From the NCBI GenBank assembly GCA_038142205.1, contig JAYQJO010000001.1, positions 186,001 to 250,000 of the forward strand: DNA of 64,000 nt. Direction: 5' to 3'. The notes under the pieces were generated by a model. It saw only the letters and a list, made by a program, of their open reading frames with translations. It was not told the origin of the DNA and did no database searches. Source of the stretch: UBA7359 sp038142205. Lineage in GTDB: Bacteria > Pseudomonadota > Gammaproteobacteria > Eutrophobiales > Eutrophobiaceae. Both the position numbers and the translations under genes were made by a program. Positions 52,566 through 62,197 of this stretch are shown here, in pieces (within the stretch, counting starts at the first letter, position 1; each line of letters begins with the position of its first letter).

Positions 52566-53843
52566 ATGAGTGAAAACCAACAAAAAAACGATGAGTTAAA
52601 TTGGGCAGAGTTACAGAAACAATATTTCGATGCCTTGATGCACTTTAATTCAGCAAATCCATTTACTAAGAGCAATGATCCTTTTAGTGCTGGAAATCCG
52701 TTTACCAACATGAATAATCCATTTATCAATAACCCGAATCTAATGGAAGAATGGTGGAAATCACTAAATACGAATGCTTTTAACAGTAATGAAAATGCGA
52801 ATGTTTTCGAAAAATTAATTGAACAAGGTCGTTTTTATCATTTCATTACAGAACAATTCTCGAGTTTATTTAACGGGCTTTCCGAACTTAAAGGTAATGA
52901 TAAAGATATTAATGACTTCATTAATAATAAATTCAAAAGTCTTCAGGAATTGTTATCGAAAGCACCAGAAAATATGACTTGGAATGCCTTTGTTGATCCG
53001 TTTGAAAAACCGTTTCAAACAGTGAAAGATTCTGTTTCAAGTAATATGTTTAACTTTGCTGGTTTGTTCGGAAGTGTGCAGCCGGAAATGCAAAAAATGA
53101 GTAACCAGTTGCTATCAATGCCCGGCATTGGTCATAACAGAGAAATTCAAGAGAAACTTCAGCGCTTATTAAATCTAGCTCCTAATAATCAGGATCATGA
53201 AAACGAAAAACAAATGGAAATGGCACGTCTTACTCAGGATGCGCTTGAGTTAATGCGTAAAAAAATAACGGATATGAGCAAGGCTGGAGAAACATTTACA
53301 TCCATGCGTCAGGTTTATGATCTGTGGGTTGAGTCTAATGAGAAAGTTTATACTGATTTTGTTTATTCAGAAAAATACTCTGAACTGAATGGGAAAGTGG
53401 TCAATTCACAAATGGCGTTTATGAAGCTTAGTCATGAAGTGAATGAAGATGTTTTAACGGCGATGAATATGCCTACGACTAAAGCATTGAATGAGCTAGA
53501 ACGTAGACACTATGAGTTGCGAAAAAAAGTTAAGAGTCTGGAAAGTGAAATAAGCAAACTAAAAGGAAAAGCGGATAAAAAAAATCAGGTTGCTGAAAAT
53601 AAATCAGTTGTAGCTGAAACAAAAACCGTTATTCCAAAAGTTGCCAGCAAGAAAACAAGCAAGAAAACAAGTAAGAAAAAAGTAGCTAAGAAGAAAGCTG
53701 TAAAAAAAGAAGCTTCTTCTAAGAAGAGAAAGCCGGTGAAAAAAAAAAAAGTAGCAAAAGCTAAAACTGTACAGAAACAGACTAAACCTGTTTCATCTTC
53801 TAAAGACAATAGAAAAGATAATGTTATCGAACTTAAATTTTAG
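52566..53843 (+). CDS. phaE: Class III PHA synthase subunit PhaE with histone-H1-like tail
   Basis: The 425-residue protein is the PhaE partner of class III polyhydroxyalkanoate synthase (ELNWAELQKQYFDALMHF at the start; VYDLWVESNEKVYTDFVYSEKYSELNG near residue 255; helical LNELERRHYELRKKVKSLESEISKLKGK near residue 308). The N-terminus has repeated NPF/DPF motifs (residues 36-58). After the coiled coil a lysine-rich tail (residues 358-402) looks like histone H1 or the DNA-binding tails of PhaF and PhaM. A run of twelve A's at 53739-53750 encodes four Lys. Known PhaE proteins of about 360 residues lack such a long tail, by memory. Confidence 0.92.
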   Translation: MSENQQKNDELNWAELQKQYFDALMHFNSANPFTKSNDPFSAGNPFTNMNNPFINNPNLMEEWWKSLNTNAFNSNENANVFEKLIEQGRFYHFITEQFSSLFNGLSELKGNDKDINDFINNKFKSLQELLSKAPENMTWNAFVDPFEKPFQTVKDSVSSNMFNFAGLFGSVQPEMQKMSNQLLSMPGIGHNREIQEKLQRLLNLAPNNQDHENEKQMEMARLTQDALELMRKKITDMSKAGETFTSMRQVYDLWVESNEKVYTDFVYSEKYSELNGKVVNSQMAFMKLSHEVNEDVLTAMNMPTTKALNELERRHYELRKKVKSLESEISKLKGKADKKNQVAENKSVVAETKTVIPKVASKKTSKKTSKKKVAKKKAVKKEASSKKRKPVKKKKVAKAKTVQKQTKPVSSSKDNRKDNVIELKF

Positions 53844-53858
53844 ATAGTGGAGTAGAAC

Positions 53859-54923
53859 GTGAATCCTTTTCAAATATCACCCAATGCGCTCGTTGATGAG
53901 CTAAATGAGTTCAACGCCAAGTTAACAAAAGGGTTTGATACCTTACTTAACCTTGATGATATAGAAGTCGGTGTTTCAGATAAAGAAGCCGTCTACGAAG
54001 AAGATAACCTTGTTCTTTATCATTTTAAATCAAGGACAAAAAAACAAAATTCAGTTCCGCTTCTAATTATTTATGCATTGGTTAATCGACCATATATGGC
54101 GGATTTGCAAGATGGACGCTCAATGATTCAAGGCTTACTTGATGAGGGTGTGGATGTTTATTTGATTGATTGGGGTTACCCTGATGCTGCTGATAAGTAT
54201 CTGACGTTGGACGATTATATTAATGGTTATATTGATAATTGTGTTGATGTGATTTGTGATAGACAGAATAGAAAAAACATTAATATATTAGGTATCTGTC
54301 AGGGCGGTGCTTTTAGTCTTTGTTATACATCTTTGCATCAGGCGAAAGTTAAAAATTTAATTACGACCGTGACACCTGTGGATTTTCATACTAAAGATGA
54401 CCTTTTAAGTCATATGGTAAGAAAAATCGACATCGATCAAGTTGTCGACACGATGGGAAATATTCCTGGTGAAGTGTTGAATATGGCTTTTTTGAGTTTA
54501 AAACCGTATAGCCTGATGGGACAAAAGTATATCGACTTGGTAAATATTCTTGATGATAAAGATAAAGCGATGAACTTTATGCGTATGGAGAAGTGGATTT
54601 TTGATAGTCCGGATCTGGCAGGCGAAGCTTATCGTGAATTTATAAAACAGTTCTATCAGGAAAATGGTTTGGTTAAAGGAACAGCCAAGGTTGGTGATGA
54701 TATTGTTGACCTAGGTAAAATAACAATACCGGTATTAAATATTTATGCGATGCATGATCATTTGGTGCCACCTGATTCATCCAAAGCATTGGAAGGATGT
54801 ATTAGCTCGAAAGATTATCAGTCTCTGGAATTTCCTGGTGGACACATTGGTATTTATGTCAGTGGTAAAGCTCAAAAGATGATACCGCCATCGGTTGCCA
54901 AGTGGTTATCTGAACGCAGCTAG
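53859..54923 (+). CDS. phaC: Class III PHA synthase catalytic subunit
   Basis: The 354-residue alpha/beta hydrolase polymerises hydroxyacyl-CoA together with PhaE. The lipase-like box GICQGG holds catalytic Cys147; Asp (AMHDHLVPPDSSK) and His (FPGGHIGIYVSG) complete the triad. The GTG start has GGAG eight bases upstream. It follows phaE by 15 bases. The phaA and phaB genes for monomer synthesis are not in the window. Confidence 0.96.
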   Translation: MNPFQISPNALVDELNEFNAKLTKGFDTLLNLDDIEVGVSDKEAVYEEDNLVLYHFKSRTKKQNSVPLLIIYALVNRPYMADLQDGRSMIQGLLDEGVDVYLIDWGYPDAADKYLTLDDYINGYIDNCVDVICDRQNRKNINILGICQGGAFSLCYTSLHQAKVKNLITTVTPVDFHTKDDLLSHMVRKIDIDQVVDTMGNIPGEVLNMAFLSLKPYSLMGQKYIDLVNILDDKDKAMNFMRMEKWIFDSPDLAGEAYREFIKQFYQENGLVKGTAKVGDDIVDLGKITIPVLNIYAMHDHLVPPDSSKALEGCISSKDYQSLEFPGGHIGIYVSGKAQKMIPPSVAKWLSERS

Positions 54924-54974
54924 AAGTTTAAGAGGTTTATAAATACTCTTTCAGAGTTTAGTTTAGAAAGTTTA

Positions 54975-55700
54975 TTAAGGTTTGAAGCGTGCTAAAGCCT
55001 TGATAGCATGCTCATCGCCTTGTTGTGCTGCTAATTCGTACCACTTCAAGGCCTCGTCCGTATTTCTTTCTATACCTCTTCCTTTAATGTAAATTACACC
55101 CAGATTATATTGTGCTTTCGGGTGTCCCTGTTCTGCTGCTTTTCTAAACCAGTGGTAAGATTCAGTATCATTTCTTTCTATACCCTTGCCTTTTCCATAC
55201 ATATAAGCCAGTTTTAATTGAGCGAGTGCATGTCCCTTTTCAGAGGCTTTTCTATACCATTCAATTGCAGATTTGAAATCTTCTTCAACGCCTTTTCCCT
55301 TTTGTAACATTTCTGCCACTTTATATTCGGCATTGGTATAACCTTGTTCTGCTGCTTTCAAAAACCAGTTATAAGCGAGTTTATGATTCTTATCTGTGCC
55401 GATACCTTTAACATGCATTTCACCTAATGCGTGTTGTGAAACAATATCACCTTGAGTTGCTGCGAGTGTGTACCATCTCAACGCTTCACTGTAGCTTTGC
55501 TCTACTCCTCTGCCTTTGGCATACATAAGAGCCAGATTATATTGCGCATTGACATGATTGTTTTCAGCCGCTTCCATGTACCAGTTAACAGCCAATCCAG
55601 CATCTTGCTTGGTATGAATCCCTTTTGCATACATAAAAGCCAGTTTAGATTGTGCTACAGGATCCCCAGTTTTGGCTTCTATAAGTTGTTTTTCAATCAA
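54975..55700 (-). CDS. Sel1-repeat protein
   Basis: The 241-residue protein is built of about six Sel1-like repeats of 36 residues (for example AQYNLALMYAKGRGVEQSY and AQLKLAYMYGKGKGIERND). No signal peptide is present. Its ATG overlaps the stop of the kinase gene upstream by four bases. Sel1 repeats act as protein-binding scaffolds, so it may hold the targets or partners of the kinase. Confidence 0.9.
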   Translation of the reverse strand: MIEKQLIEAKTGDPVAQSKLAFMYAKGIHTKQDAGLAVNWYMEAAENNHVNAQYNLALMYAKGRGVEQSYSEALRWYTLAATQGDIVSQHALGEMHVKGIGTDKNHKLAYNWFLKAAEQGYTNAEYKVAEMLQKGKGVEEDFKSAIEWYRKASEKGHALAQLKLAYMYGKGKGIERNDTESYHWFRKAAEQGHPKAQYNLGVIYIKGRGIERNTDEALKWYELAAQQGDEHAIKALARFKP

Positions 55701-56638
55701 TGAATAACCATCTTTTTTTCTTTTGTCTTATCCGGTCTATTTCTTCTATCAAATGTCGCGATCCAGTCAGACATTGATTGAGGACGGTCTTGTTGTCTAA
55801 ATTGCAATGCATAATCAATTGCTTTTAAAAAGTCTTCTGAATAATCATCTCCTGCTATTTCTGTGATGGATACATAGGTATCGCTATCTATTTGTGCAAT
55901 GGCCGCACTACGATCAACGGCATCTGTTGGCGGTATGCCACTAACAGCGCGATACATTGTCGCACCTAAGGCATAAATATCAGTCCAGGCACCTTGAGAT
56001 TCATCAGAAGTATTGTACTGCTCTATCGGGGCATAACCTCTGGAAAAAATACTAGTCAAAGACTGGTTTCCCTGCTCCAATGATGCTCTGGCCGATCCAA
56101 AGTCAAGTAAAACAGGATCGCCATCAACACGAAGAAAAATATTGGCAGGTTTTATATCACGATGGATAAACCCCGCTGCATGAACAACTTTCATTCCATC
56201 AACAATCGGGAAAATAATTGTTTTCAGATCGGATTCACTAACCGTTTTGCGACGGTTAAGAATGTCTTGAAATGTTTCTCCTAATTCATATTCCATGACC
56301 ATGTAGGCGGTGTTATTGGCTTCGAATACGTTACGTACCTGAACAATATTAGGGTGTTTAAACTGTCCTAGCGTGCGAGCTTCATCTAAAAACCGGCCAA
56401 GTCCCCAATAGTAGCGTTCATGGTGTTCTTCTGACACAGGTGAAACAGTACCGCTTTTCGTGCGGATTGAGAGGTCAACAGGCAGATATTCTTTGATGGC
56501 GACTTCATGACCGAGATTTAGATCCTGGGCGAGATAGGTTATACCGAAGCCACCCTGGCCCAATATGTCTCTAATTTCATACCAGTGTAATTTTTGACCG
56601 GTCTTTAATGCATTGAGATGACGACTTTTTTCACTCAT
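55697..56638 (-). CDS. Soluble Ser/Thr protein kinase
   Basis: The 313-residue kinase has the loop GQGGFGITYLA, the ATP-lysine K49 (VAIKEYLP), HRDIKPANI with catalytic D161 and DFGSARA at 179. It has no membrane segment. It is a clear paralogue of the kinase at 40357 and shares the unusual features around WGLGRFLDEARTL. It is coupled by a four-base overlap to the Sel1-repeat gene, forming a kinase-scaffold unit. Confidence 0.92.
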   Translation of the reverse strand: MSEKSRHLNALKTGQKLHWYEIRDILGQGGFGITYLAQDLNLGHEVAIKEYLPVDLSIRTKSGTVSPVSEEHHERYYWGLGRFLDEARTLGQFKHPNIVQVRNVFEANNTAYMVMEYELGETFQDILNRRKTVSESDLKTIIFPIVDGMKVVHAAGFIHRDIKPANIFLRVDGDPVLLDFGSARASLEQGNQSLTSIFSRGYAPIEQYNTSDESQGAWTDIYALGATMYRAVSGIPPTDAVDRSAAIAQIDSDTYVSITEIAGDDYSEDFLKAIDYALQFRQQDRPQSMSDWIATFDRRNRPDKTKEKKMVIH

Positions 56639-56762
56639 GTTTTAGGATTAAAGATCCCACGGAAACGTTATTATTTTCTAATTAACCTTGATAATTATAT
56701 TAAGGTTAGCATTAGAAGCTAATAAATTACATTAAAAATAGGCTGTTAATCCCAATTAATCC

Positions 56763-57110
56763 TTATAAAATTAGGTAGATATTGTCTTCAAGTAGGCAAT
56801 TTTCGATATTTTTCAACTGCTCACCGACACAAGGTCCTCTTAAACACAAACCATTTTCGATATCGAATAATGCGCCGTGAGTAGAGCACTGGATAAATTC
56901 ATTACCTGTATCGAGAAACTGGTTTGGCGTCCACTCAAGGTTAACTCCGGTATGAGGACAGTGGTTAACGTAACTGTAAACCTTGTTTTTGTGATACACG
57001 AGAAAGCATTGAGTAGTAGCGTTATCGAGATTGATTTCCAGTCCTAAACATTTTGAGTTTTTCAGCTCTTCTAAAGAACAGACCAGATATTTTTTCTGTT
57101 TATTTTGCAT
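56763..57110 (-). CDS. Rieske [2Fe-2S] protein
   Basis: The 115-residue protein is a soluble Rieske ferredoxin with the cluster motifs CPHTG (C51, H53) and CSTHG (C75, H78). The fold is that of ferredoxin components of oxygenases or small NirD-like proteins. No oxygenase is adjacent. It is divergent from carA. Confidence 0.88.
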   Translation of the reverse strand: MQNKQKKYLVCSLEELKNSKCLGLEINLDNATTQCFLVYHKNKVYSYVNHCPHTGVNLEWTPNQFLDTGNEFIQCSTHGALFDIENGLCLRGPCVGEQLKNIENCLLEDNIYLIL

Positions 57111-57142
57111 TTCTTGTTACTTCATTTATTACTTCATCTTGA

Positions 57143-57172
57143 TAGACAATTAGCGAACCATTGCAGTATAAT
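57143..57172 (+). promoter_or_regulatory. Sigma-70 promoter of carA
   Basis: TAGACA (57143-57148) and a perfect TATAAT (57167-57172) are separated by 18 bases. Transcription would start near 57179, giving a leader of about 165 bases before the carA start codon. Confidence 0.8.
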
Positions 57173-57188
57173 CCCGACCCAATTCTAC

Positions 57189-57218
57189 GGGAGTCGCCAC
57201 GCGGTTACTCCCTTTTTT
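57189..57218 (+). terminator. Attenuator-like terminator in the carA leader
   Basis: GGGAGT (57189-57194) and ACTCCC (57207-57212), with an inner GCC/GGC helix, form a stem followed by six T's. It starts about ten bases after the predicted transcription start of carA, so it may work as an early attenuator. A short frame (57219-57254, 11 codons with two Arg) follows it, but no ribosome-binding site supports its translation. Confidence 0.75.
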
Positions 57219-57291
57219 ATGGCTAGGGATAGCCTGTATGCTGCGAGAGGATAGGAGTCCGTAGCAGCGATGCACAACAAAAAATCTTTAT

Positions 57292-57349
57292 ATTGTCGCA
57301 TTAGCTCAGCGACAATTCATAATTTTATGAGAGGTAATATTTTTGTCGC
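57292..57349 (+). promoter_or_regulatory. Alternative-pairing leader element at the carA start codon
   Basis: The segment GCGACAA (57309-57315) can pair with TTGTCGC at 57293-57299 (eight base pairs with flanks). It can also pair with the identical TTGTCGC at 57343-57349, which contains the carA start codon TTG and the second codon. The second pairing puts the GAGAGG ribosome-binding site (57330-57335) in the loop and hides the start; the first leaves it free. Confidence 0.6.
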
Positions 57350-58476
57350 TTGACGCCCTGTTAGCCTTGGAAGATGGAACATTATTTTATGGCACATCCA
57401 TTGGTATTGGTGGAGAAACCATTGGTGAAGTTGTTTTTAATACTGCTATAACGGGTTATCAGGAAATTATTACTGATCCTTCTTATTGCAAACAAATCGT
57501 TACCTTAACGCATCCTCACATTGGTAATGTCGGAACGAACTCAGAAGACGAAGAATCAGACAATGTTCATATCAGTGGTCTTGTTATCCGCGATTTACCG
57601 CTGGTTGTCAGTAACTGGCGTTCTGAAGAAAACTTAAGTGATTATTTAAAACGGCATAATGTCGTCGCTATTGCCGGAATAGATACACGTCAATTAACTC
57701 GGCATCTACGCAAAAATGGTGCGATGAAAGCGTGTATTGTTGCCGGTTCAAATATCGATTCAGGTAAAGCAGTGGTAAAAGCACAATCTTTTGCTGGCCT
57801 TATGGGAATGGATTTAGCCAAAGAAGTCACGACTAAAGAAGCTTATACATGGAATGAAACAAGTTGGGACTTGGAAGAAGGATCAAAATCCAATACTGAA
57901 AAGAAAGAATTCAAGGTTATTGCTTATGACTTTGGTGTAAAGCGAAACATCTTACGTTTATTAGTTGATCAAGGTTGCGATATTACAGTAGTGCCTGCAC
58001 AAACGCCGGCAAAAGATGTTTTAGCAGAAAAACCGGACGGTATTTTTCTGTCGAATGGTCCGGGTGATCCCGAACCTTGTGATTATGCAATCACAGCAAT
58101 AAAAGAAATTATAGAGACAGGCATTCCTGTTTTTGGAATCTGTCTTGGTCATCAATTGTTGTCACTGGCGCTGAATGCAAAAACAATGAAGATGAAGTTC
58201 GGCCATCATGGCGCGAACCATCCTGTGCAGGATCTTGAAGGCGGTCAGGTTTTTATTACCAGTCAAAACCACGGCTTTGCTGTCGATGAAGAGAGTTTGT
58301 CTGAAGATCTAATGGCAACACATCGCTCTTTATTTGATGGTTCGCTACAAGGTGTTCATCATAAAGATAAACCGGTGTTTGGTTTTCAGGGGCATCCAGA
58401 AGCAAGTCCAGGACCACATGATATTCAGCCGTTGTTTAATCATTTCTCTGAATTAATGAACGCATATAAATCATAA
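57343..58476 (+). CDS. carA: Carbamoyl-phosphate synthase small subunit
   Basis: The 377-residue subunit hydrolyses glutamine for carbamoyl phosphate, needed for arginine and pyrimidines. The GATase motif GICLGHQLL (catalytic Cys) and GHPEASPGP (His, Glu) are present, with FGHHGANHPV. The start codon is TTG (SLDALLALEDGTLFYG follows), with GAGAGG upstream. It is five bases before carB. Confidence 0.97.
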   Translation: MSLDALLALEDGTLFYGTSIGIGGETIGEVVFNTAITGYQEIITDPSYCKQIVTLTHPHIGNVGTNSEDEESDNVHISGLVIRDLPLVVSNWRSEENLSDYLKRHNVVAIAGIDTRQLTRHLRKNGAMKACIVAGSNIDSGKAVVKAQSFAGLMGMDLAKEVTTKEAYTWNETSWDLEEGSKSNTEKKEFKVIAYDFGVKRNILRLLVDQGCDITVVPAQTPAKDVLAEKPDGIFLSNGPGDPEPCDYAITAIKEIIETGIPVFGICLGHQLLSLALNAKTMKMKFGHHGANHPVQDLEGGQVFITSQNHGFAVDEESLSEDLMATHRSLFDGSLQGVHHKDKPVFGFQGHPEASPGPHDIQPLFNHFSELMNAYKS

Positions 58477-58481
58477 GAACG

Positions 58482-61400
58482 ATGCCAAAAAGAACAGACA
58501 TAAAAAGTATTCTCATTATTGGTGCAGGCCCAATTGTTATCGGTCAGGCTTGCGAATTTGATTATTCGGGAGCTCAGGCGTGTAAGGCGCTAAGAGAAGA
58601 AGGCTATCGTGTGATTCTGGTCAATTCTAATCCGGCAACGATTATGACTGATCCGGAAATGGCGGATGCAACCTATATTGAACCTGTAAACTGGCAAACG
58701 GTTGAGCGCATTATCGAAAAGGAAAAACCAGATGCTTTGTTGCCAACCATGGGTGGCCAAACTGCATTGAACTGTGCACTTGACCTCGATAGAGAAGGTG
58801 TATTGGAAAAATACAATGTAGAAATGATTGGTGCGACAAAAGAAGCGATTAATAAAGCAGAGGATCGTGACCTTTTTAGAGAAGCCATGAAAAAGATTGG
58901 CTTGGCGATGCCGAAATCAGAAATAGTACACAATCTGGAAGAAGCAAAAGCAGCACTGGAGGTTATTGGTTTCCCTGCAATCGTTCGGCCTTCTTTTACA
59001 TTAGGCGGTACTGGCGGTGGTATTGCGTATAACCGTGAAGAGTATTTTGATATTTGCGAACGCGGTGTCGAAGCCTCGCCAACGAACGAAGTGCAAATCG
59101 ACCAATCCATTTTAGGTTGGAAAGAATATGAAATGGAGGTCGTACGTGATCGTAAAGACAACTGTATCATTATTTGCTCGATAGAAAACTTTGATCCAAT
59201 GGGGGTGCATACTGGCGATTCTATTACGATTGCGCCAGCACAAACATTGACCGATAAGGAATATCAAATCATGCGTGATGCTTCTATAGCAGTATTACGC
59301 GAAATCGGTGTTGAAACGGGTGGTTCTAATGTTCAGTTCGCCGTTAATCCTGATGATGGTAAATTAATCGTTATTGAAATGAATCCGCGTGTGTCGCGCT
59401 CATCTGCACTAGCCTCAAAAGCAACCGGGTTCCCCATTGCACGTGTCGCGGCAAAATTGGCAGTAGGCTATACCTTGGATGAACTTGATAATGAGATTAC
59501 TGGTGGGGCAACGCCAGCATCTTTTGAACCAAGTATTGATTACATTGTAACCAAGATTCCTCGCTTTACTTTCGAAAAATTTCCACAAGCTGATGATCGA
59601 CTGACGACACAAATGAAGTCTGTTGGTGAAGTCATGGCAATGGGCCGTACTTTTCAGGAATCCTTACAAAAAGCTATACGCGGTATGGAAACCGACGTAA
59701 CTGGTTTTAATGAAGTTGTAGATGAATCATCAGACAATGTATTGGAACTGATTGAAAAAGAATTACGTGTGCCTCGTGCAGACAGGCTTTGGTATGTTGC
59801 TGATGCTTTTCGTCATGGCTTGAGTATCGAAGATGTGTTTGATGTCTGTAAAATTGATCGATGGTTTTTAGTTCAGATTTACGATTTGGTTATTGAAGAA
59901 AACAAGCTCAAAGAAGAAAGTAAGTCTTCTTTAACAGAAGAAAGAATAAGAATATTAAAACGCAAAGGTTTTTCAGATGAAAGACTGGCTGAACTACTCA
60001 ATATTTCTGAGGCAGAGTTTAGACAAATACGTATTGATAATAATATTCGACCTGTTTTTAAACGTGTTGATTCCTGCGCGGCTGAATTTGAATCAGCAAC
60101 AGCGTACATGTATTCAAGCTATGATGTTGAATGCGAAGCAGCGCCGACGGATAAACAAAAAATCATGGTTCTGGGTGGCGGACCAAATCGAATAGGTCAG
60201 GGTATAGAATTTGATTACTGTTGTGTGCAAGCTGCTTATGCAATGCGAGATGCGGGTTATGAAACCATCATGGTTAACTGTAATCCAGAAACAGTTTCAA
60301 CTGACTACGATACATCTGACAAGCTTTATTTCGAACCTTTAACGCTGGAAAACGTTTTAGAGATTATTCATATCGAAAAACCGTTTGGTGTCATTGTTCA
60401 GTATGGTGGACAAACACCATTAAAACTCGCACGCGATCTGGAAAGCGCAGGAGTACCTATTATAGGAACCAGTCCGGACTCAATTGATCTGGCTGAAGAC
60501 AGAGAACGTTTTCAAAAGTTACTAGATGACCTTGGTTTAAAACAACCACCAAACAGAACAGCTCGTAATATTGAACAAGCTGTAAAAGGTGCAGAAGAAA
60601 TAGGTTATCCACTCGTTGTTCGACCTTCTTATGTTTTAGGTGGTAGAGCAATGGAAATTGTCTACAGTGAAGACGAACTTAGAAACTACATGGACAATGC
60701 TGTTAAAGTTTCGAATGACTCTCCGGTATTACTCGATCGATTTTTGAATGATGCGATTGAAGTTGATGTTGATGCGATATCTGACGGTAAAGACGTTTGT
60801 ATTGCCGGCATTATGGAGCATATTGAACAAGCGGGTGTACACTCAGGCGACTCAGCCTGTTCTCTACCACCACATAGCTTAGATGAATCTGTGCAGGACA
60901 AACTGGCCGAACAAGTTGGCGCAATGGCGCGTGGTTTAAATGTTATTGGTTTGATGAATACACAGTTTGCGATTCAGGGTGAGGAAATCTATGTTCTGGA
61001 AGTTAACCCTCGTGCTTCACGCACCATCCCTTTTGTTTCGAAAGCAACGGGGTTGTCCATTGCTAAAATTGCCGTGAATTGTATGGTGGGTAATAGTTTA
61101 GCCGCTCAAGGTGTAACAACGGTTCCAGTTCCGGATTATTATTGTGTTAAGGAGTCTGTTTTCCCGTTTATTAAATTCCCAGGTGTTGACCCTTTACTAG
61201 GGCCTGAAATGAAATCAACCGGTGAAGTCATGGGCGTAGGTAAAACATTTGGCGAAGCGTTTGCAAAAGGTCAATTTGCAGCGGGCGAAGTTATTCCTCG
61301 TGCCGGTAAGGTATTTATTAGCGTTAAAGATATCGATAAGGAAGAGGCTATAATTGCAGCAAAAGAATTGATTGTATTAGGTTATGCAATCTATGCTACA

Positions 61401-61703
61401 TCAGGAACCAGTAAAGCATTACGTGAAGCAGGCATTGAATGCGAAAGAGTAAATAAAGTAAGAGAAGGCCAGCCGCATATTGTCGATATGTTGAAAAATG
61501 ATGAGATAGATTTGATTGTTAATACGACAGAAGATAAAAAAGCTATTGCTGATTCTTATTCAATTAGGCGGACAGCGTTACAACATAAAGTTTTTTATAC
61601 AACAACAATGGCTGGTGCGCTGGCAACAATAGAAGGTATTAAACAAAGAGATAATACAGGCGTGAATAGCCTACAGGAATTACATAAAGGAGTGGTCGTA
61701 TGA
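58482..61703 (+). CDS. carB: Carbamoyl-phosphate synthase large subunit
   Basis: The 1073-residue subunit carries two homologous ATP-grasp halves (first with GAGPIVIGQACEFDYSG, second with LGGGPNRIGQGIEFDYC), an oligomerisation segment and a C-terminal allosteric MGS-like domain. The ammonia tunnel connects to CarA. The length is standard. It overlaps greA by four bases. Confidence 0.98.
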   Translation: MPKRTDIKSILIIGAGPIVIGQACEFDYSGAQACKALREEGYRVILVNSNPATIMTDPEMADATYIEPVNWQTVERIIEKEKPDALLPTMGGQTALNCALDLDREGVLEKYNVEMIGATKEAINKAEDRDLFREAMKKIGLAMPKSEIVHNLEEAKAALEVIGFPAIVRPSFTLGGTGGGIAYNREEYFDICERGVEASPTNEVQIDQSILGWKEYEMEVVRDRKDNCIIICSIENFDPMGVHTGDSITIAPAQTLTDKEYQIMRDASIAVLREIGVETGGSNVQFAVNPDDGKLIVIEMNPRVSRSSALASKATGFPIARVAAKLAVGYTLDELDNEITGGATPASFEPSIDYIVTKIPRFTFEKFPQADDRLTTQMKSVGEVMAMGRTFQESLQKAIRGMETDVTGFNEVVDESSDNVLELIEKELRVPRADRLWYVADAFRHGLSIEDVFDVCKIDRWFLVQIYDLVIEENKLKEESKSSLTEERIRILKRKGFSDERLAELLNISEAEFRQIRIDNNIRPVFKRVDSCAAEFESATAYMYSSYDVECEAAPTDKQKIMVLGGGPNRIGQGIEFDYCCVQAAYAMRDAGYETIMVNCNPETVSTDYDTSDKLYFEPLTLENVLEIIHIEKPFGVIVQYGGQTPLKLARDLESAGVPIIGTSPDSIDLAEDRERFQKLLDDLGLKQPPNRTARNIEQAVKGAEEIGYPLVVRPSYVLGGRAMEIVYSEDELRNYMDNAVKVSNDSPVLLDRFLNDAIEVDVDAISDGKDVCIAGIMEHIEQAGVHSGDSACSLPPHSLDESVQDKLAEQVGAMARGLNVIGLMNTQFAIQGEEIYVLEVNPRASRTIPFVSKATGLSIAKIAVNCMVGNSLAAQGVTTVPVPDYYCVKESVFPFIKFPGVDPLLGPEMKSTGEVMGVGKTFGEAFAKGQFAAGEVIPRAGKVFISVKDIDKEEAIIAAKELIVLGYAIYATSGTSKALREAGIECERVNKVREGQPHIVDMLKNDEIDLIVNTTEDKKAIADSYSIRRTALQHKVFYTTTMAGALATIEGIKQRDNTGVNSLQELHKGVVV

Positions 61704-62173
61704 GCCAACCAATCACAACAAAAGGTGCAGAAAAGTTAAAAGCTGAATTAAAACACCTAAAATCGGTTGAACGTCCACGCATTATAAAAGCGATTGCTGA
61801 AGCAAGAGCCCACGGTGACTTGAGTGAAAATGCGGAATATCATGCTGCTCGCGAACAACAAAGTTTTACTGAAGGCCGCATTAACCACATCGATTCTGTG
61901 TTAGCAGAAGCACAAATCATTGATGTAGCTACTCTAGAAGCTGGAGGTAAGGTTGTATTTGGCGCTACTGTTGATTTACTCAATGTCGAAAATGATGACG
62001 AAGTGACATATCAAATTGTCGGTGAAGAAGAAGCAGATATTGAGCAAGGTCTTATTTCTGTCACGTCTCCAATTGCACGTGCTTTAATAGGAAAAGAAGA
62101 AGGTGATGCTGCTGATGTGAATGCACCTAGTGGTATTATTGAGTATGAAATTCTTCAGGTTAAATACATCTAA
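61700..62173 (+). CDS. greA: Transcription elongation factor GreA
   Basis: The 157-residue factor has an N-terminal coiled coil ending in the acidic tip DLSENAEYHAAREQQ and a C-terminal FKBP-like domain. It rescues backtracked RNA polymerase. The ATGA overlap with carB shows coupled translation. Confidence 0.97.
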   Translation: MSQPITTKGAEKLKAELKHLKSVERPRIIKAIAEARAHGDLSENAEYHAAREQQSFTEGRINHIDSVLAEAQIIDVATLEAGGKVVFGATVDLLNVENDDEVTYQIVGEEEADIEQGLISVTSPIARALIGKEEGDAADVNAPSGIIEYEILQVKYI

Positions 62174-62197
62174 ACTAAGCTTTTAACGCTTAAGGAC

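Noticed and set aside
57219..57254. An 11-codon leader peptide with two Arg codons before carA
   Set aside because: It starts directly after the T-run of a terminator with no ribosome-binding site, so translation is doubtful.
57298..57312. TTAGCTCAG-like D-arm sequence suggesting a tRNA before carA
   Set aside because: No acceptor stem, anticodon arm or T-arm can be folded around it; the words are better explained by the TTGTCGC/GCGACAA pairing.
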